A stretch of 64,000 nt of DNA from Pelodera strongyloides (taxonomy: Eukaryota; Nematoda; Chromadorea; Rhabditida; Rhabditidae), in contig JAANDG010000090.1 of NCBI GenBank assembly GCA_036852015.1, forward strand, positions 248,001 to 312,000, given 5' to 3'. A program made the position numbers and the translations under genes. Shown here piece by piece: positions 10,851 to 22,800 of this stretch. Each line of letters begins with the position of its first letter. Position 1 is the first letter of the stretch. The notes under the pieces are model-generated. The model did no database searches, was not told where the DNA came from, and saw only the letters and a list, made by a program, of their open reading frames with translations.

Positions 10851-11894
10851 TGTGCAACAATTCCTATTCACTGAGATTTGTATTTGAGTGTTGTTCCAAA
10901 ATTGACTAGCTTCAGTTAGAACCGTGGCCCTGCTAGTGAGCTTTTTTCCCCTGCTAATGAGCTTTTTTATCCATAAACTTGTGCTTATTGTTTGCGTACA
11001 CAGTCCCTTCCCATTACGCAGTGTCTGAAAATTGTTTTATTCTTTAATTGTGTTTTGTGGATAAACCTTGTACCCCCCGTTATAATGCTTTATTTCAGCT
11101 TTAAAAAAATTCAATAAACATTCTTCTTTTCATTTCTTCATGGTTATTTTTGCTTACTCAATCTGTTATGCACAGACTGCGTTATCTGTGATTGTAGTAT
11201 TCCGATTTAGTATAAGAGAGTGTAATTAGCACTAGCCGGCGTGGAAACTGGCGTGGAAATTAACGAAAAATATGAGGCTAGGTTAGATAATGATTGAATT
11301 CTGTAGGGTGGCTTGAATTGTTGCAGACGAAACGTGGCGTGCTAGCCGCGTGGTTAGGGCGGGCAACCTGCACGCCAGAACCCACCGGAGTGCTAGTTTT
11401 TTCGTGCCGCATGCGCGCCGTAATTTTGTTCTCGTATGCGTTGTTTTGTTGGCTTGACTCTCATCCTGAGGGGCATAGAAGGTCTGTTTGCAGAAGGCGC
11501 AGCGCATAATTCTCCAATATTAACTATCGAACTTCAATTATATCCCTATGAAGTCTTCTTTAAATGTTCCTTGTTTCGGATGCAATCCATTTTTATTATT
11601 CTTTTCCAGCCAGGCGAACTTGCTCACCCGCGACAAGAACTGCTGTGATTTTGGTTGGACCTGTGGGACCACTGCTCAGGTTTATTTATATACTATTCCT
11701 GCAAACTTTTAAATTTGTTGCTATATATCTAAGTCGGACCAGGGCCCTCTCGCTTTGTTTTAAGCACACAGTTTGACGCAGGAGCTGGTTGCATTTGCTT
11801 GCAACTCTACTTTTCATCGCTCTGTTTGCTAATGTGCTGAGAACGTTCATTCACTCTGCCGAGCTATCAACTTGCAACTTTGCTTTTCACTTGC
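10851..11894. other. Non-coding DNA with a GC-rich patch
   Basis: About 11225-11480 is CpG-richer and resembles the dispersed GC-rich islands. At about 11611-11681 a segment with a good acceptor (CTTTTCCAG) and a GT donor encodes a 24-residue open stretch. It could be an alternative 3' exon of the asd-2-like gene, but it has no recognisable homology and I do not call it. Confidence 0.4.
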
Positions 11895-12629
11895 TTATTT
11901 ATTAACGCGGTAAATCATGTAATTTTGTAAAGTGATCTGGTCGCTGGCCAGTTGCTTTCCCCTGTGCACATTTGTGTGCCCATAGGTACGTTTCGAGCAC
12001 AAAAAAACAAAAACATTTCGAGCACAAAAGTCATCCAACAAGAATTTCATATTTGGAATAGGAATACTGTTCTTCATAAAGTATTTTTTGAGGCGAGTAC
12101 TCAGCTCTTGAGAGGTTTCTTTGAGTGTTTGTTGAAAATGTGAGTGACTATATGGACAGCGGTACTTTGTACCATTTAAAAGTAATTGTGTTGCTTTAGG
12201 ATAGTTTGATGAGAATATTTGACAATTACCGGAAACTATATGAGAAATATTGTTGATAGACATTATTTCTTTTCCATTGCATTTAGATAGGAATGTGCTG
12301 CAATTGCATGTAATGTTGGTTGTAGTAACTGAATTGACTAGTGTTTTATAATTGAAAATTTTTGGACCCAGTGGGATGTTGTATTTTGGAATAAATCGGA
12401 TGCGTGGTATTAGAGAATTAGGAATGGAGTTAGTGTTGAATAATACTTTGATACTTTTTTTGACCTGATAATTGAGATTATTGTGTGGTGAGGCAAATTC
12501 AAGAAAAGGTATGTGTAAATCAAGTCTGTTTGTTGAACGCTTTTGTACTTGTGTTAGAAACATGATAATGTATTGACATTCGACCGCATATTGCTTCTGT
12601 GTTGCGCTTAAAATCGAAAGTAACATCAT
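11895..12629 (-). pseudogene. RT-leader region of the Penelope-like ORF
   Basis: A 244-codon frame. The part at residues 87-170 carries the pattern that precedes the RT domain in Hydra/Naiad-like Penelope elements: IPLGPKIFNYKTLV, then a CNCSTFLSKC cysteine patch, then HIVSGNCQI, then LLLNGTKYRCP, where related elements have TGN...LLSKGPKYR. The frame loses similarity near residue 200 and stops before any RT catalytic motif. The upstream linker is in other frames, so at least one frameshift separates it from the GIY-YIG part. Confidence 0.6.
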
Positions 12630-12999
12630 TGTTGTAGTATTGTCTTATAAGAAGTTTTTTGGTTGATGAAGGAATACTTGAATAGAGTTTAGAAAGTTTT
12701 GAATAACATAGTGTGGTTGAGATGTCTGGAGTTGGGTAATTGTTGCGAGAATGTGAACGTTTTCTTATTCCGCGATTTTTGGGTGGTCTTTTGATTTTGA
12801 GAGCGAAGTAAGGAAGTTTTTTTTTCCTAAACCTTTTTTGCTATTGTCACTGATAATACCATATCCTTTGATATTGTCATTTAAACCAAATGGATAAGCG
12901 TGTTGAGTAATTTTATCCAGAACAAATCTTTTGTTTTTCTTATATTGTTTCGCTGTTATTACTGAGACTCAAGTATATGGATAGAAAACATTTTTGTTT

Positions 13000-13323
13000 C
13001 TACGTCCCCGCCTGACATGCAGAAAAATGTTTGTATAGTAGTGTATCCGTTGAATTCTTTTTCATGTGGTACCGATGTTGGCTAAATCGGCATTTGAGTG
13101 TTCTTTTTGTTTCTCCTACGTATTGTATTAGACATTTGGAGCATGTTATGCAATAAACTATACCAGTGCTGCAGCAATTTGTTGTGTTTGTAGAAAATGT
13201 AGGTGTATAATATCTGGTAGAACTGCTACGAGTGAGAAGCTCACGTGAAACTAGTGGACATATTTTACATCTTTTGTTAGTACACGTAGTACCTATTTCT
13301 TTAGACCCCTCCATAGAGATCAT
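13000..13323 (-). pseudogene. GIY-YIG endonuclease domain of the Penelope-like element
   Basis: A 107-codon frame. CTNKRCKICP near residue 14 is the cysteine motif found ahead of the nuclease in these elements. GIVYCITCSKC followed by QYVGETKR holds the GIY and YIG equivalents, with the conserved Arg of the helix in LKCRFSQH and a downstream HF. The frame ends at 13000, after which the element continues in other frames. It no longer belongs to a complete ORF. Confidence 0.75.
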
Positions 13324-13440
13324 TTTTAAGTTGGGACCTATCTTAGTTGATTGGAAAGAAGTGGACTCAAAGTATTCGTGAGTTGTAGTAGAGCATGATA
13401 AAGTCCTTCCTTCAGCCGCTCCAGGCTTCCAGAAGCAAGG

Positions 13441-13836
13441 GTGAACAGGCGTCTCTTACTCTTGCGAGTTAACATGGAGGGCACGGAACTATACAGTTCC
13501 TTCCACGTTGGTACGTACGGTCTCCTAGGAAGTCATGAGTTAGCCATTTCACACCCATTACCCCCCATGACTTCCACCGGTAGATGTGGGAACTCAGCCC
13601 AACTCCGTCCTAGTACCTGGGTGAGGATGAAGTGAGAGAATCTCTCTCTCGGTTTCTCGCAGTTGCACCCAACCCAGATGCTTTTTGTGTTTGCGCTCTT
13701 CTTCGCTTCCCATTCGGACCCACTGTCCGGTCCATCTCCTTTGAATATACAGACCACACTCCAAACTGAATACACTTATATTTCTAGTGTAGTGGCATCA
13801 GTAGATGTAGATGTAGATCTTAGTTGGCAGTCTGTC
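13441..13836. repeat. Candidate repeat next to the Penelope-like remnant
   Basis: A GC-moderate block, unlike its AT-rich surroundings, ends on the plus strand in a short GATGTA repeat (about 13801-13820). On the minus strand it leads directly into the Penelope-like fragment and could be that element's 5' region. A second, unrelated repeat is equally possible. An 80-codon minus frame here is not recognisable. Confidence 0.4.
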
Positions 13837-14655
13837 CCGATCTCGAATATGGAGCTGGAGCTTGTTGAGTCAAGATGTCATAGGGTTTGCTAAGTTTTTG
13901 TCTTGGGCTAATAATTGTATCATTGTGTTACAAAAGTTCTTACCTTAGTGGTGACAGATGTATGTGTATGTATGACCGGCAGAGTATAACGTATAACTGT
14001 GAATCTGGCGTGAGCGTGAGCATGTCAAGGCACTACCTTACCAGGGCGAATGACACCATTAGCTGGATGGTGGATAGCAAATAGCATACCATTTTTTCAA
14101 ACAGGAATGGGCGCGGGTTTGAAAAATCGCACGTGAAGTAACTTTTGTGTTGAGATGAACATTGCTAACGTTCTCTGTGACTTGGTGACGTCATATCGTT
14201 AGGGTTTGGGGTTCAGCAGTTTGGTTCCCAGTGACGTGCTTGCCCCTTGCACAGTGATCGTTCTCCTCACTCTGATTCATGTGAGTGGGATGCTCAACTC
14301 CTCTCTTGAGCAACGGGTGCATGTTATCCTCTCTCTCTCCTCTCTCACTCCCTTCTCTCTCTTTCTCTCTCCTCCCTATCTCTCTTTTCCACTTGCACAT
14401 GAAAATCCGCCCTCAGCTTCAGGTGTGTGTAACGAGCAGTGAAGAAGTAGCGAGAGGAGGAAATTCTGTTCTTTTCTTATCTCTCACACTCTTTCTCCTC
14501 CTTTTTGAACTTATCTTCTCACTTTTTCAAAAAAAAGCTCTAGTGGGATTGGGATCTTAGATCTTAGTTGGTTTTTTTGCGTCTTTTCTTACCATATCCT
14601 TTTACTTACATATTGTTAGTTGATTCAAGGGGAGATGGGAGACTGCTCTGTTAAT
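13837..14655. other. Non-coding DNA with pyrimidine-rich stretch
   Basis: CT-rich sequence at about 14325-14400 and 14475-14530. Open frames here are Ser/Leu-rich readings of the CT repeat. No gene seen. Confidence 0.6.
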
Positions 14656-14656
14656 G

Positions 14657-14783
14657 TTTTCCAAGCTTGTTCCAAGGATTCTCCGAGCTTGGACCCAGTA
14701 AAAACCCAGTAGAAAAACAATACAATTCTACTGGGTTTTTACTGGGTCCAAGCTCGGAGAATTGTAGGAACAAGCTTGGAAAC
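14657..14783. mobile_element. Short near-perfect fold-back element
   Basis: TTTTCCAAGCTTGTTCC opens the left arm and GGAACAAGCTTGGAAA closes the right arm. The arms continue through TTCTCCGAGCTTGGACCCAG and its complement and meet at ACCCAGTAGAAAAACAATACAATTCTACTGGGT. Arm length is about 55 bp, the loop is small. Confidence 0.9.
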
Positions 14784-16821
14784 AATGATCATAGTTCATA
14801 GTGGGAGATGGATCACGGTAATACAATAATATTTCTCAGATTCATAGTTTTGTTGGATTAGTTCAATCTATCAGTTATTTTTTTGTCGTTTTCATTCTAA
14901 ATTTAAGAGCTAAGCGATGCACTGGTGAAGGTGAAGGTCATCTTGTGTGATGTTTAAGTTGTCAACAGTCAACACCCTAGTCGATTTGTTTCTTTCTTTC
15001 TTTCTTTGTAGTTTGATTTTCCGACTCCTCATGGTCATCCATGATGTTATCTCCTTAATTGATGTCCCTATGGGGGCGGGGGTATTTTCCTTTTTTTCTA
15101 TCTATAATTCGTATTTTCATATACCTGCGGATATTCGCTTCCTTTTCAATAATTAGGATTTACAAGTATAAACAGTGAGTCAAACTTTTATGTTAATACT
15201 TTGGGATGCATGATACTGGGATTTCATGGTACGGTACGGTACATTTTCGGTAAATTACGGCAAATTTTCAGCATACTTGGAAACCCCATACAGAATAGAT
15301 TCCCTATATTGTTGCTCACTTTTATTTTATTTTTGATGTAGTTTAGTGGCTTTGACTGAGAGTGAGTTGAATGATTGCCAGTCGAGAAGCCAGCTGTTTT
15401 ACAATCCCAGTTGTTTACTTATAATTTTTTTTCCCACCGTATTAATGATCACTTCCTAAAATTTGAGAACAGTTGTTGGGTGGAATTTTTCTTTTCTGTA
15501 CCATTGTCCATAATATTACACGGTGTCTTTATTTGACTTAGGTTAAGAACATACACTATGAGCTACAACTCACTGTAGTTCAGTTGGCCTTTATTAAAAT
15601 CCTAAAGAGTAAGGATATGACAGAAGCTTGGGATCTATTGATCTATAGATTTGATGTTTGGCGCAATAACTATGATATGCGTTTTGAATTGTCAACAACC
15701 TTGTTTGAACACTTTAAACAGGTTTCTCGTTTCTGTCTATCGCGTTTCGCCTTTTAAAGATCTGCAAGACTGAAGATCAATATATGATAGATCAGACGTT
15801 TTATTTTTGGAATAAAAATAAAAGACTGCGCCTTTTCGACACGTTTTCTTGGGTTGTCAACCTCTTCACTCATTTCGTCGTTTGAAAAAGAACAGTGTCG
15901 TGGCAGACAGAAGCTTTATCACTACTTTTTGCATTGAGCATCCTTTTTTTCTTTTCTTGTCATCTCAGAGTTTGTGCAAGCATAAGCGTAGAGCACAGGA
16001 ACAGTGTAAAGTGTAGAAGTGTAACGGGGGAATATTTAGTTTCTTTCCTTGGATTGCCGGGAATTTCTGACCTTTTTTTGAAATTATAATATCACCCTTT
16101 ATAAACAGATTTATAATATTGTTATTCATTCTTCATTGCCTGTTGTAAGATATTTTTTGGTTCGTGTAGTAGTGTTTTGAAGCGTACAAAATCATTTAGT
16201 TCTCTCGTTACCGCTGAGTTGCCTACGTGATTCTTTTATGGCGGCTGGCGACAGTGACATTGCTATGCAAATTTTCAAGTAGACGAATTTGGTATGCTAA
16301 TTTATTTAAACTGATTTGTCTGTCGTCTATAATTTTCCAGACTTTTTAATATCATGCACGTTTCGTGCTCTCGTATTGGCGATGAAATATAAAATATAAC
16401 CACCAATTTCTTAATTATTAGTGTCCAGTCAAAGAACTTGTATTCAACATTGTTAAGAGCAATTCTCGCCTCACTGTATGTGTTTCTGTAACCCATCCCA
16501 TCTTTCCTGGAACATTACAGTTCTTTCCTCAAATACTTATTAATATTATTATTATGGGATAGTTGACGTTTTATTTTTTATTCGTGTGAATAATATTTAT
16601 TTTAATTATAAAATCATGTATGTTCTTCCTTCTGCTCATTGCTCGTGCATTGATCGCCCAGCTCTCCGGAGTTTTCTATTCGCAGAAATCGTTGAAGCCT
16701 CATCTTTTCAGCCCTCTCTGATTTCCTATTCATCTGTGCTTATCTTTTTTATGGTTATCTCGTCTACCCTCTCTCTCTTCTCTCTCACCCCATCTCTCTC
16801 TTCCTCTCTTCTTTTTTACCA
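14784..16821. other. Non-coding DNA
   Basis: No gene recognised over about 2 kb. At about 15259-15286 lies AATTTTCAGCATACTTGGAA followed by ACCCCA, shared in inverse orientation with a fold-back at 44384-44477. A GGTACGGTACGGTAC microrepeat lies just before it at about 15228. Confidence 0.5.
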
Positions 16822-17288
16822 TTCTTTTCTGTGGGAATCTTGGTCCTATTGTTCTTTCCTATTCTTTACAACGACTGGGCAGCTTTTCCCGAATTCTGTC
16901 TGTGGGTCTTGGTTATTTATATTTAATTATCATTTTCTTGTGATTTTTTTTTGTTTGAAACTTCTTCATAGTAACTTGGGCTACGCACACATATCCCACA
17001 TATGTACATCGTGTGTGGTCTCTATTTTTGTACATTTTGTGACAGGTAACGACTGTGTTCTTTTCTGTGGGAATCTTGGTCCTATTGTTCTTTCCTATTC
17101 TTTACAACGACTGGGCAGCTTTTCCCGAATTCTGTCTGTGGGTCTTGGTTATTTAATTATCATTTTCTTGTGATTTTTTTTTTGTTTGAAACTTCTTCAT
17201 AGTAACTTGGGCTACGCACACATATCCCACATATGTACATCGTGTGTGGTCTCTATTTTTGTACATTTTGTGACAGGTAACGACTGTA
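16822..17288 (+). repeat. 236-bp direct tandem duplication
   Basis: Copy 1 (16822-17057) and copy 2 (17058-17288) both run from TTCTTTTCTGTGGGAATC to ACAGGTAACGACTGT. Copy 2 lacks about six bases in a TTTATATTTAATT stretch and differs by a T in a homopolymer. The near identity implies a recent event. The long open frame at 16586-17173 is a by-product of this and CT-rich sequence. Confidence 0.95.
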
Positions 17289-19780
17289 GCGAGTGTTTTA
17301 TCAAAGGAGCTCATCGTTTTAAGCGAACGAATATTGTATTTTATCGAATATCTATCCGTCATTGTATTGTAGTTCGTAGTTCATCAATCACTGTTCATAT
17401 TGCACTTCACCCTATTGATTCTTTCTGTGTTAAAAGAGGCCTCCAACATGGAAGAACACCGAGTCATTTTGTGTTTATATGACAAGGTCAATTGAGTGGC
17501 ATCAGCCACACTGGATTAAATATGTGGATAAGGATGTGGCATGTGTTGCATTCTTTGGACTTTGATATTTATTGCTATTGCTAACAAGTTGTGCTCGACG
17601 ATGGGTTCATGTTGCGTGATATGATGTAGGGTACCATTACCAATTACCACTAAATTAGTACCATTACCGCTAATATTGTATTTTACTTTTACTGTTACTT
17701 CTGACCGGATCGTGTAGTTTAGTCATGAGCGCATGGGAACGACGTAGAGTTCGGTTGGCCATGATGGGGTCAAATCTTAACTTGTACCTTTTTGTGTATT
17801 AGGTTAGATAATTGAATGTGAAGTAGTTTGTGTTGTGTATTGGATGCAGGCTGACCTTTCCTCTCTTCCTTATTCGAATATTTGTGTTGGCTCTACACGG
17901 CCTCTCAATCAATCGTCTGCCGCTGCTGTGCTAGAGTTCCTTTTTTTCGTGGTCGCCTTTTTTCGAGCACCCACTTCCAAAATTCCAAAGCTCCACGTCA
18001 CAGAACGGCAAACCAGCTTAAACTCTTAAACGTCTATGAGATTTGATAATGTTTAGATTTTTAGATATAAGATTGATTTTATAGATATCATTGAGGAAAT
18101 CATGGATGTTTCTGTTATGTACCAGTGCATCGACGTGTGTGTTCTGGGTGATCTATCATAACAGTGTTATAGACATTATTAATTTAGTGTTGTAGATATT
18201 ATTTTGTTCAGATGTTGTCCCATGCGTACTTTTCTTATTCTTCCCCGCAATTCCTTGTTTGACAAAGTAAAAATCCAATTTTGGTGCAATTTTTATTGTA
18301 AAATTTTATATCTTTAATAACTGTGTGTCAGTGGGTGTCAAAGTGTGTCGCGTTCCTTTACCTCTTGTGTTTTCGTCGTTCCCGCATTGATCTTTTGCCT
18401 CGTTGTGATTCCTTCCTCTCCCTCCTACCTCTTTTTATATTTTATCTCTCCTTCTTCGGCCACCCGTTTTCTCCTTGCTTGAGCGCCAAAGGGGAGTTTC
18501 AAATTTTCTTTTTACATTGAAAAACTACATGGGCCCAGTAGTTTAGTCTGCGTTTTTCACCGATTTTTATACTATTAATTATTTTTTCTGCGGGAAACTC
18601 TCTAGATGGTGTTGTGAACGTCTGAGACGTTAAGTTTACACTTAGATAATTTTAAAGGGATAGGTCGTATGGTCCCTGATTTTGTTATTTTGCACCGAGG
18701 GATGTGGTATTCGTTGTACTGCTTAAAATTAAACTTTTAACCTAGATACACGGGATTACTTTTAACCTAGATACACGGGATTCGTACCCTTGAATTGACA
18801 CATTGTTGGTTTATAATATGTTTTTACTGGTTTTTCGTTATCGTTTCTTTGTGAGATCAGAGAACGCTCACTCTTCGTCAGTGTTGCCTTTGCGCTTATC
18901 TTCCCAACAGACGCACACACGTCTTAAGTGGGTTCGACTGACTGTTTGAAAGATATTTTTCCTGGAACTTGCAGATCAATTGTTGGTTTTTTGTCGTTGT
19001 TTACTTATTGCTAGTTAGATAACTAGACTAAAATATGAGACTCATTTTGACAAATTGGCATTCTGAAATGTTTGTTTACAAGTTGATTTTGTTGTTGATT
19101 TGATTTTGTAACAAATTATGTGTTTTGAGGTTTTACATTGCTGCTAGCCTAGGACTATGATCTATACGATGAACTTGTTTACTTTATTCGGCTATTTTGA
19201 TTTTGCGTGCTAATTGGCGCCATTGGCGGTTTGGAAGTTTTTTTCTATGCGTTTTCGATCTCTGATTTATGCCCGCGTTTCCTCCTTTGGACTTTCTTGT
19301 CTCGTTTTCTGTTCCATTTTATTTGGCGGAGAGAAAGTGTTGCGCGGCGTGTAATGCATTAGTGTTAGCTGTCTTGTTGACTGCCGTCTGCTCTATTCCG
19401 AGATTCCCTTATATGGATCACCGGAAGTTATCGCCTTGAAATATTGGTATCTAATTTCTAATTTTAACATCTAGCGATCTAGCTTTGTAAACAGCTGTGG
19501 AAAAGTGCGCTATTTGTGGTGGTTTGTCCTTATTTACTTGTATGTCACTGAAGTCCGTGTAATTCGTGTAGACATGGCAAACTCCAATTCGTCTGTGTGT
19601 TTACTTTTGATGGAAATACCCAAATACCATTTGTTTGTTATGTCGTCTAATTTCTGCTGTTTCTTGGCCATTCATTCGCGGCGATGCACTTTATGACTAG
19701 CAGCACAACATCCGGTTTTTGAAACGAATTTTAGAACATTGAATTCCTATGTATTTATTCTAAGTAAGCTGTTTTTTCAG
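17289..19780. other. Intergenic DNA upstream of the forkhead gene
   Basis: No exon recognised over 2.5 kb. An exact 25-bp tandem duplication (ACTTTTAACCTAGATACACG...) occupies 18733-18782. The remainder is AT/T-rich and may hold promoter or 5' UTR exons of the forkhead gene. Confidence 0.5.
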
Positions 19781-19827
19781 ATTGTCGTGGGTTGTCTTCG
19801 TGTGTCGAGCAGTGTCGTGTGTCTGTG

Positions 19828-22800
19828 ATGGATGATCTATGTCTCGGACTTGATGGCGCAACTTTTATGGGTGGACCGTGTCTCTCTCCCCTTCTGTCGG
19901 CTGCACTCCCACTCTCGAACCTGGGATCGGATAATTTTGCGGACCTGAAGAGCGATGACTGGCTTTTGAAGTTTGGTTAGTTATTTTTTTAGTTATTCTT
20001 TTTTTTGTGTTTATGAATATTGCTCTATTCATACGTGCGATCTCACATTGACGGTTACGTTTTTCGTATAAGTCATTATTTTGTTGGTAAATCTAGTTAC
20101 AATGTCAAGCTGGTGATTCGCGTGTGAGTTCACGGACCGTTTTATGCCCAGTGCGTGGGTTATTTGTATTTGTTACTATAAACTGTAATTGTGTTTTTCC
20201 CCCAAGTAGTTGGTATGGGTGTGGAAGACCCATCGGTATGCGGCACATATGATAGCCGAAGTTGATATCGTCACTTTGAATTCCCCCTACACCTACGGAG
20301 TTAGCCGCTTATCGTGGTGTGGGCTGTGGCTGTCTGTGACACACTACCTCATTTTGCGTCAGACATTTTGTATTCTCAGAGGGTTCTTTGTGATAAGCAC
20401 TCGCTTTCCATTGAATGTCTAATCTGTAATGTCTAATCTGTAAGGAATGTTTTCAAATTCTAATAACTACTTTCTTGGGATGATTGTTTGCGTACACGTA
20501 CTGTCAGAGCCATTGCTAGAACTAGGTTACCGATTTGTATTCTTTTGCTCCAGGGCTAAGTGTTAGAGTTGAGATTAACTTAGAGGAAGAGGATTAATAT
20601 CTGTACACCTACTTGAGCTGGGTCTGACACCAGAAGTGTTGTGTACCTATTAGGTCCAGTTAACGTCTCTGCATGTTTGTAGACTACTTCTTTTTCGTTT
20701 TCGGCATCCTTTAAGTGTGCTCTAACGGTTCTTTTCCTTGCAGAATCCGATTGTGACTGGGGCGGTGATTCGGCGGGCAATTCCTCCCTCTCGTCCCCTT
20801 CCAGTCTCCCCGAGGATCATCCATCGTGTTATGATGAACATTACGACAACATCTTTCCACATTCGACCAATTCGTTTACAGGTATTACTCTTTCATATCT
20901 TTGTTGTTTATGTAGTTCAGGTTGTGGTGGCGCAACCCTAGCACGAAAATTTACTCGACAACTGCACAACATTGCGAGAATTGGCGCAGAACAAGATAAA
21001 AGGGCGCGCGGCAACCTCGCCCAAGCTTCGCCTATTTTTCACGAAAAGTGTTCGTTGCGCATGCGAGAACCTGGCGACAGTCTGCGAGAAGCCTGGGCGA
21101 GGTGCGTGGCGAAAACCCCTAGTCCCAGCTGCTGGGGCCGTGCCCAAATGATGACCCCACTTTGTTGTATGTGGTAATTGTTTACTTTTTGTGCATCACT
21201 CGGTAGGTCCGTTTCTCCATATTCTCCTGATTTTATTACTAACATTCTTTTCTTATAGATTGTAAAATGGATGCCGATACTGATATATTTGGCGAGCCTT
21301 CATTGGGTGGTCTCAGTGCGGGCGGATCGGTCTTTGACACGTTAACTGACGACATGGTTAAGAAGGAAGTGAAAACAGAACCCGAGGTGCAGGAGGTGTG
21401 TTCTTTTGTGGTTTATTTTTAATTCTTAGGTTTGGTTAAGACAGTGGATGGCCACGCGAGGTTATGTTTTTGTTATGTACGCGTGCTTTGGAGTTGTTCG
21501 CGTAGGGCTTGTACCATGTTACCATGTCACTCAGCTGCGGGGTGCCGTAGAGTTCATGTCCCTTGAGATTCTGGGTCTACCCTTTGCTGAATGTGCGCTC
21601 TAACGTACAAGGGTACAAATGACTTAAGTTGTTTGCTGACCCAGTATTTTACATTGAGGTGAAACATACCGAAATACAACAACGTAAAATGCGCCTGGCA
21701 GTAAACTACTCGCACCTTCATCTGATTATGATGCACGGGGCCTGACACGTAAGTTGCCGAATCCCGGCAGCTCTAGTAGTGCCCGTTTCTTCTTATCTCT
21801 ACTGTGTTCTCAGTAAGTCATATTCTCAGGAAGTGAATCGTCCGCTGACCACCCCGCTCACGAAGCCAAAGCGTCGTCCAACAGTCAGCACTCGGACGGC
21901 GATTATGGCAAGGAATGGACGGCTGAATGCTTCTCGGGCGAACGGTAATTCGCGGGGGCGGCGGACCAATAATACGTCATCCCACGCAATGCCCCCATCC
22001 TCGATATCGCTCTTCAGCGATCATAATGGTAAGTTTCTTTTTATATTTTATCTTTTTGAGTTGCCGGAACTTCAGGCGCTGACGCTTTGGATATTTAAAA
22101 TGTCTACTCTACAATGCTTTTCGTTCTTCATTGCTTGTTTTTCTAGAAAGCCAGCCTGCTAGTGGATGCGCAACGGGGAAAGATGGAAAGAAGAATGGCG
22201 TACAGGTGAGCTCTCGTTTTTATTATTTTTTTCGTGCATTTGGTTTATATAAAAGAAGATTTGATATAAAGTTACCGTTACCTCTACTGTTCGTAAGTCT
22301 GATCTTTTTTCTAATTTAGACGGATGCCAAGAACGGCTCAAAAAGTGTTCATGGCCTGTCGGTATCTGCAGCCCTGCCCTACTTGAGGAAACCAGTTTTG
22401 GGTTGGTTATACTGTTTTTCGATTTGTTATTTTTTCGAACTGTTAATTTTGGTTTTTTTCTTGTCTAGTTTTCATATAATCATAAACAGATGGTCGTCCT
22501 ATGATTCACGTGAATATCTCTTATTGTTAGCTTAGGATCATGCGAGTACTACGTCCGGCATACGTTTCAAAACCTGCTCTCATATGGCCTTAAATTCACT
22601 GTTTATGTTCATTGCAGTTCGTCGTCGACTGCGCGAGTGCACGATGGTGTGCTGGTTGTTCCGCACTCTTCTCACTGCAGAGTACCGAGCACTCCCGCTC
22701 AATGGAATCTTCGAGGTCTTTGAGGATACTGTAGGTTTTTATTGGATTTGATTAATTTGATCTTTTGAATTATTTTTCGAATTCATGTTGTTTTGAGTAG

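Larger units (their letters stand above)
11895..13440 (-). mobile_element. Decayed Penelope-like retroelement with N-terminal GIY-YIG
   Basis: Read on the minus strand the order is a CxxxxCxxC cysteine motif, a GIY-YIG nuclease domain (about 13323-13000), a linker with the typical PFGLNDN motif (about 12900-12870), and the region that precedes the reverse transcriptase core (12629-11895). GIY-YIG ahead of RT is the permuted order known from the Naiad type of Penelope-like elements; classical elements carry it at the C-terminus. The linker is broken by frameshifts and the RT catalytic core is absent, so this copy is dead. Ends are not defined; 13440 is approximate. Confidence 0.75.

Noticed and set aside
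11611..11681. Possible alternative 3' exon of the asd-2-like gene
   Set aside because: Splice-like ends, but 3.3 kb past the stop and without any recognisable STAR C-terminal sequence.
16586..17173. 195-codon plus-strand frame
   Set aside because: Low-complexity Phe/Ser/Leu composition, created by CT-rich DNA and a tandem duplication; no motif.
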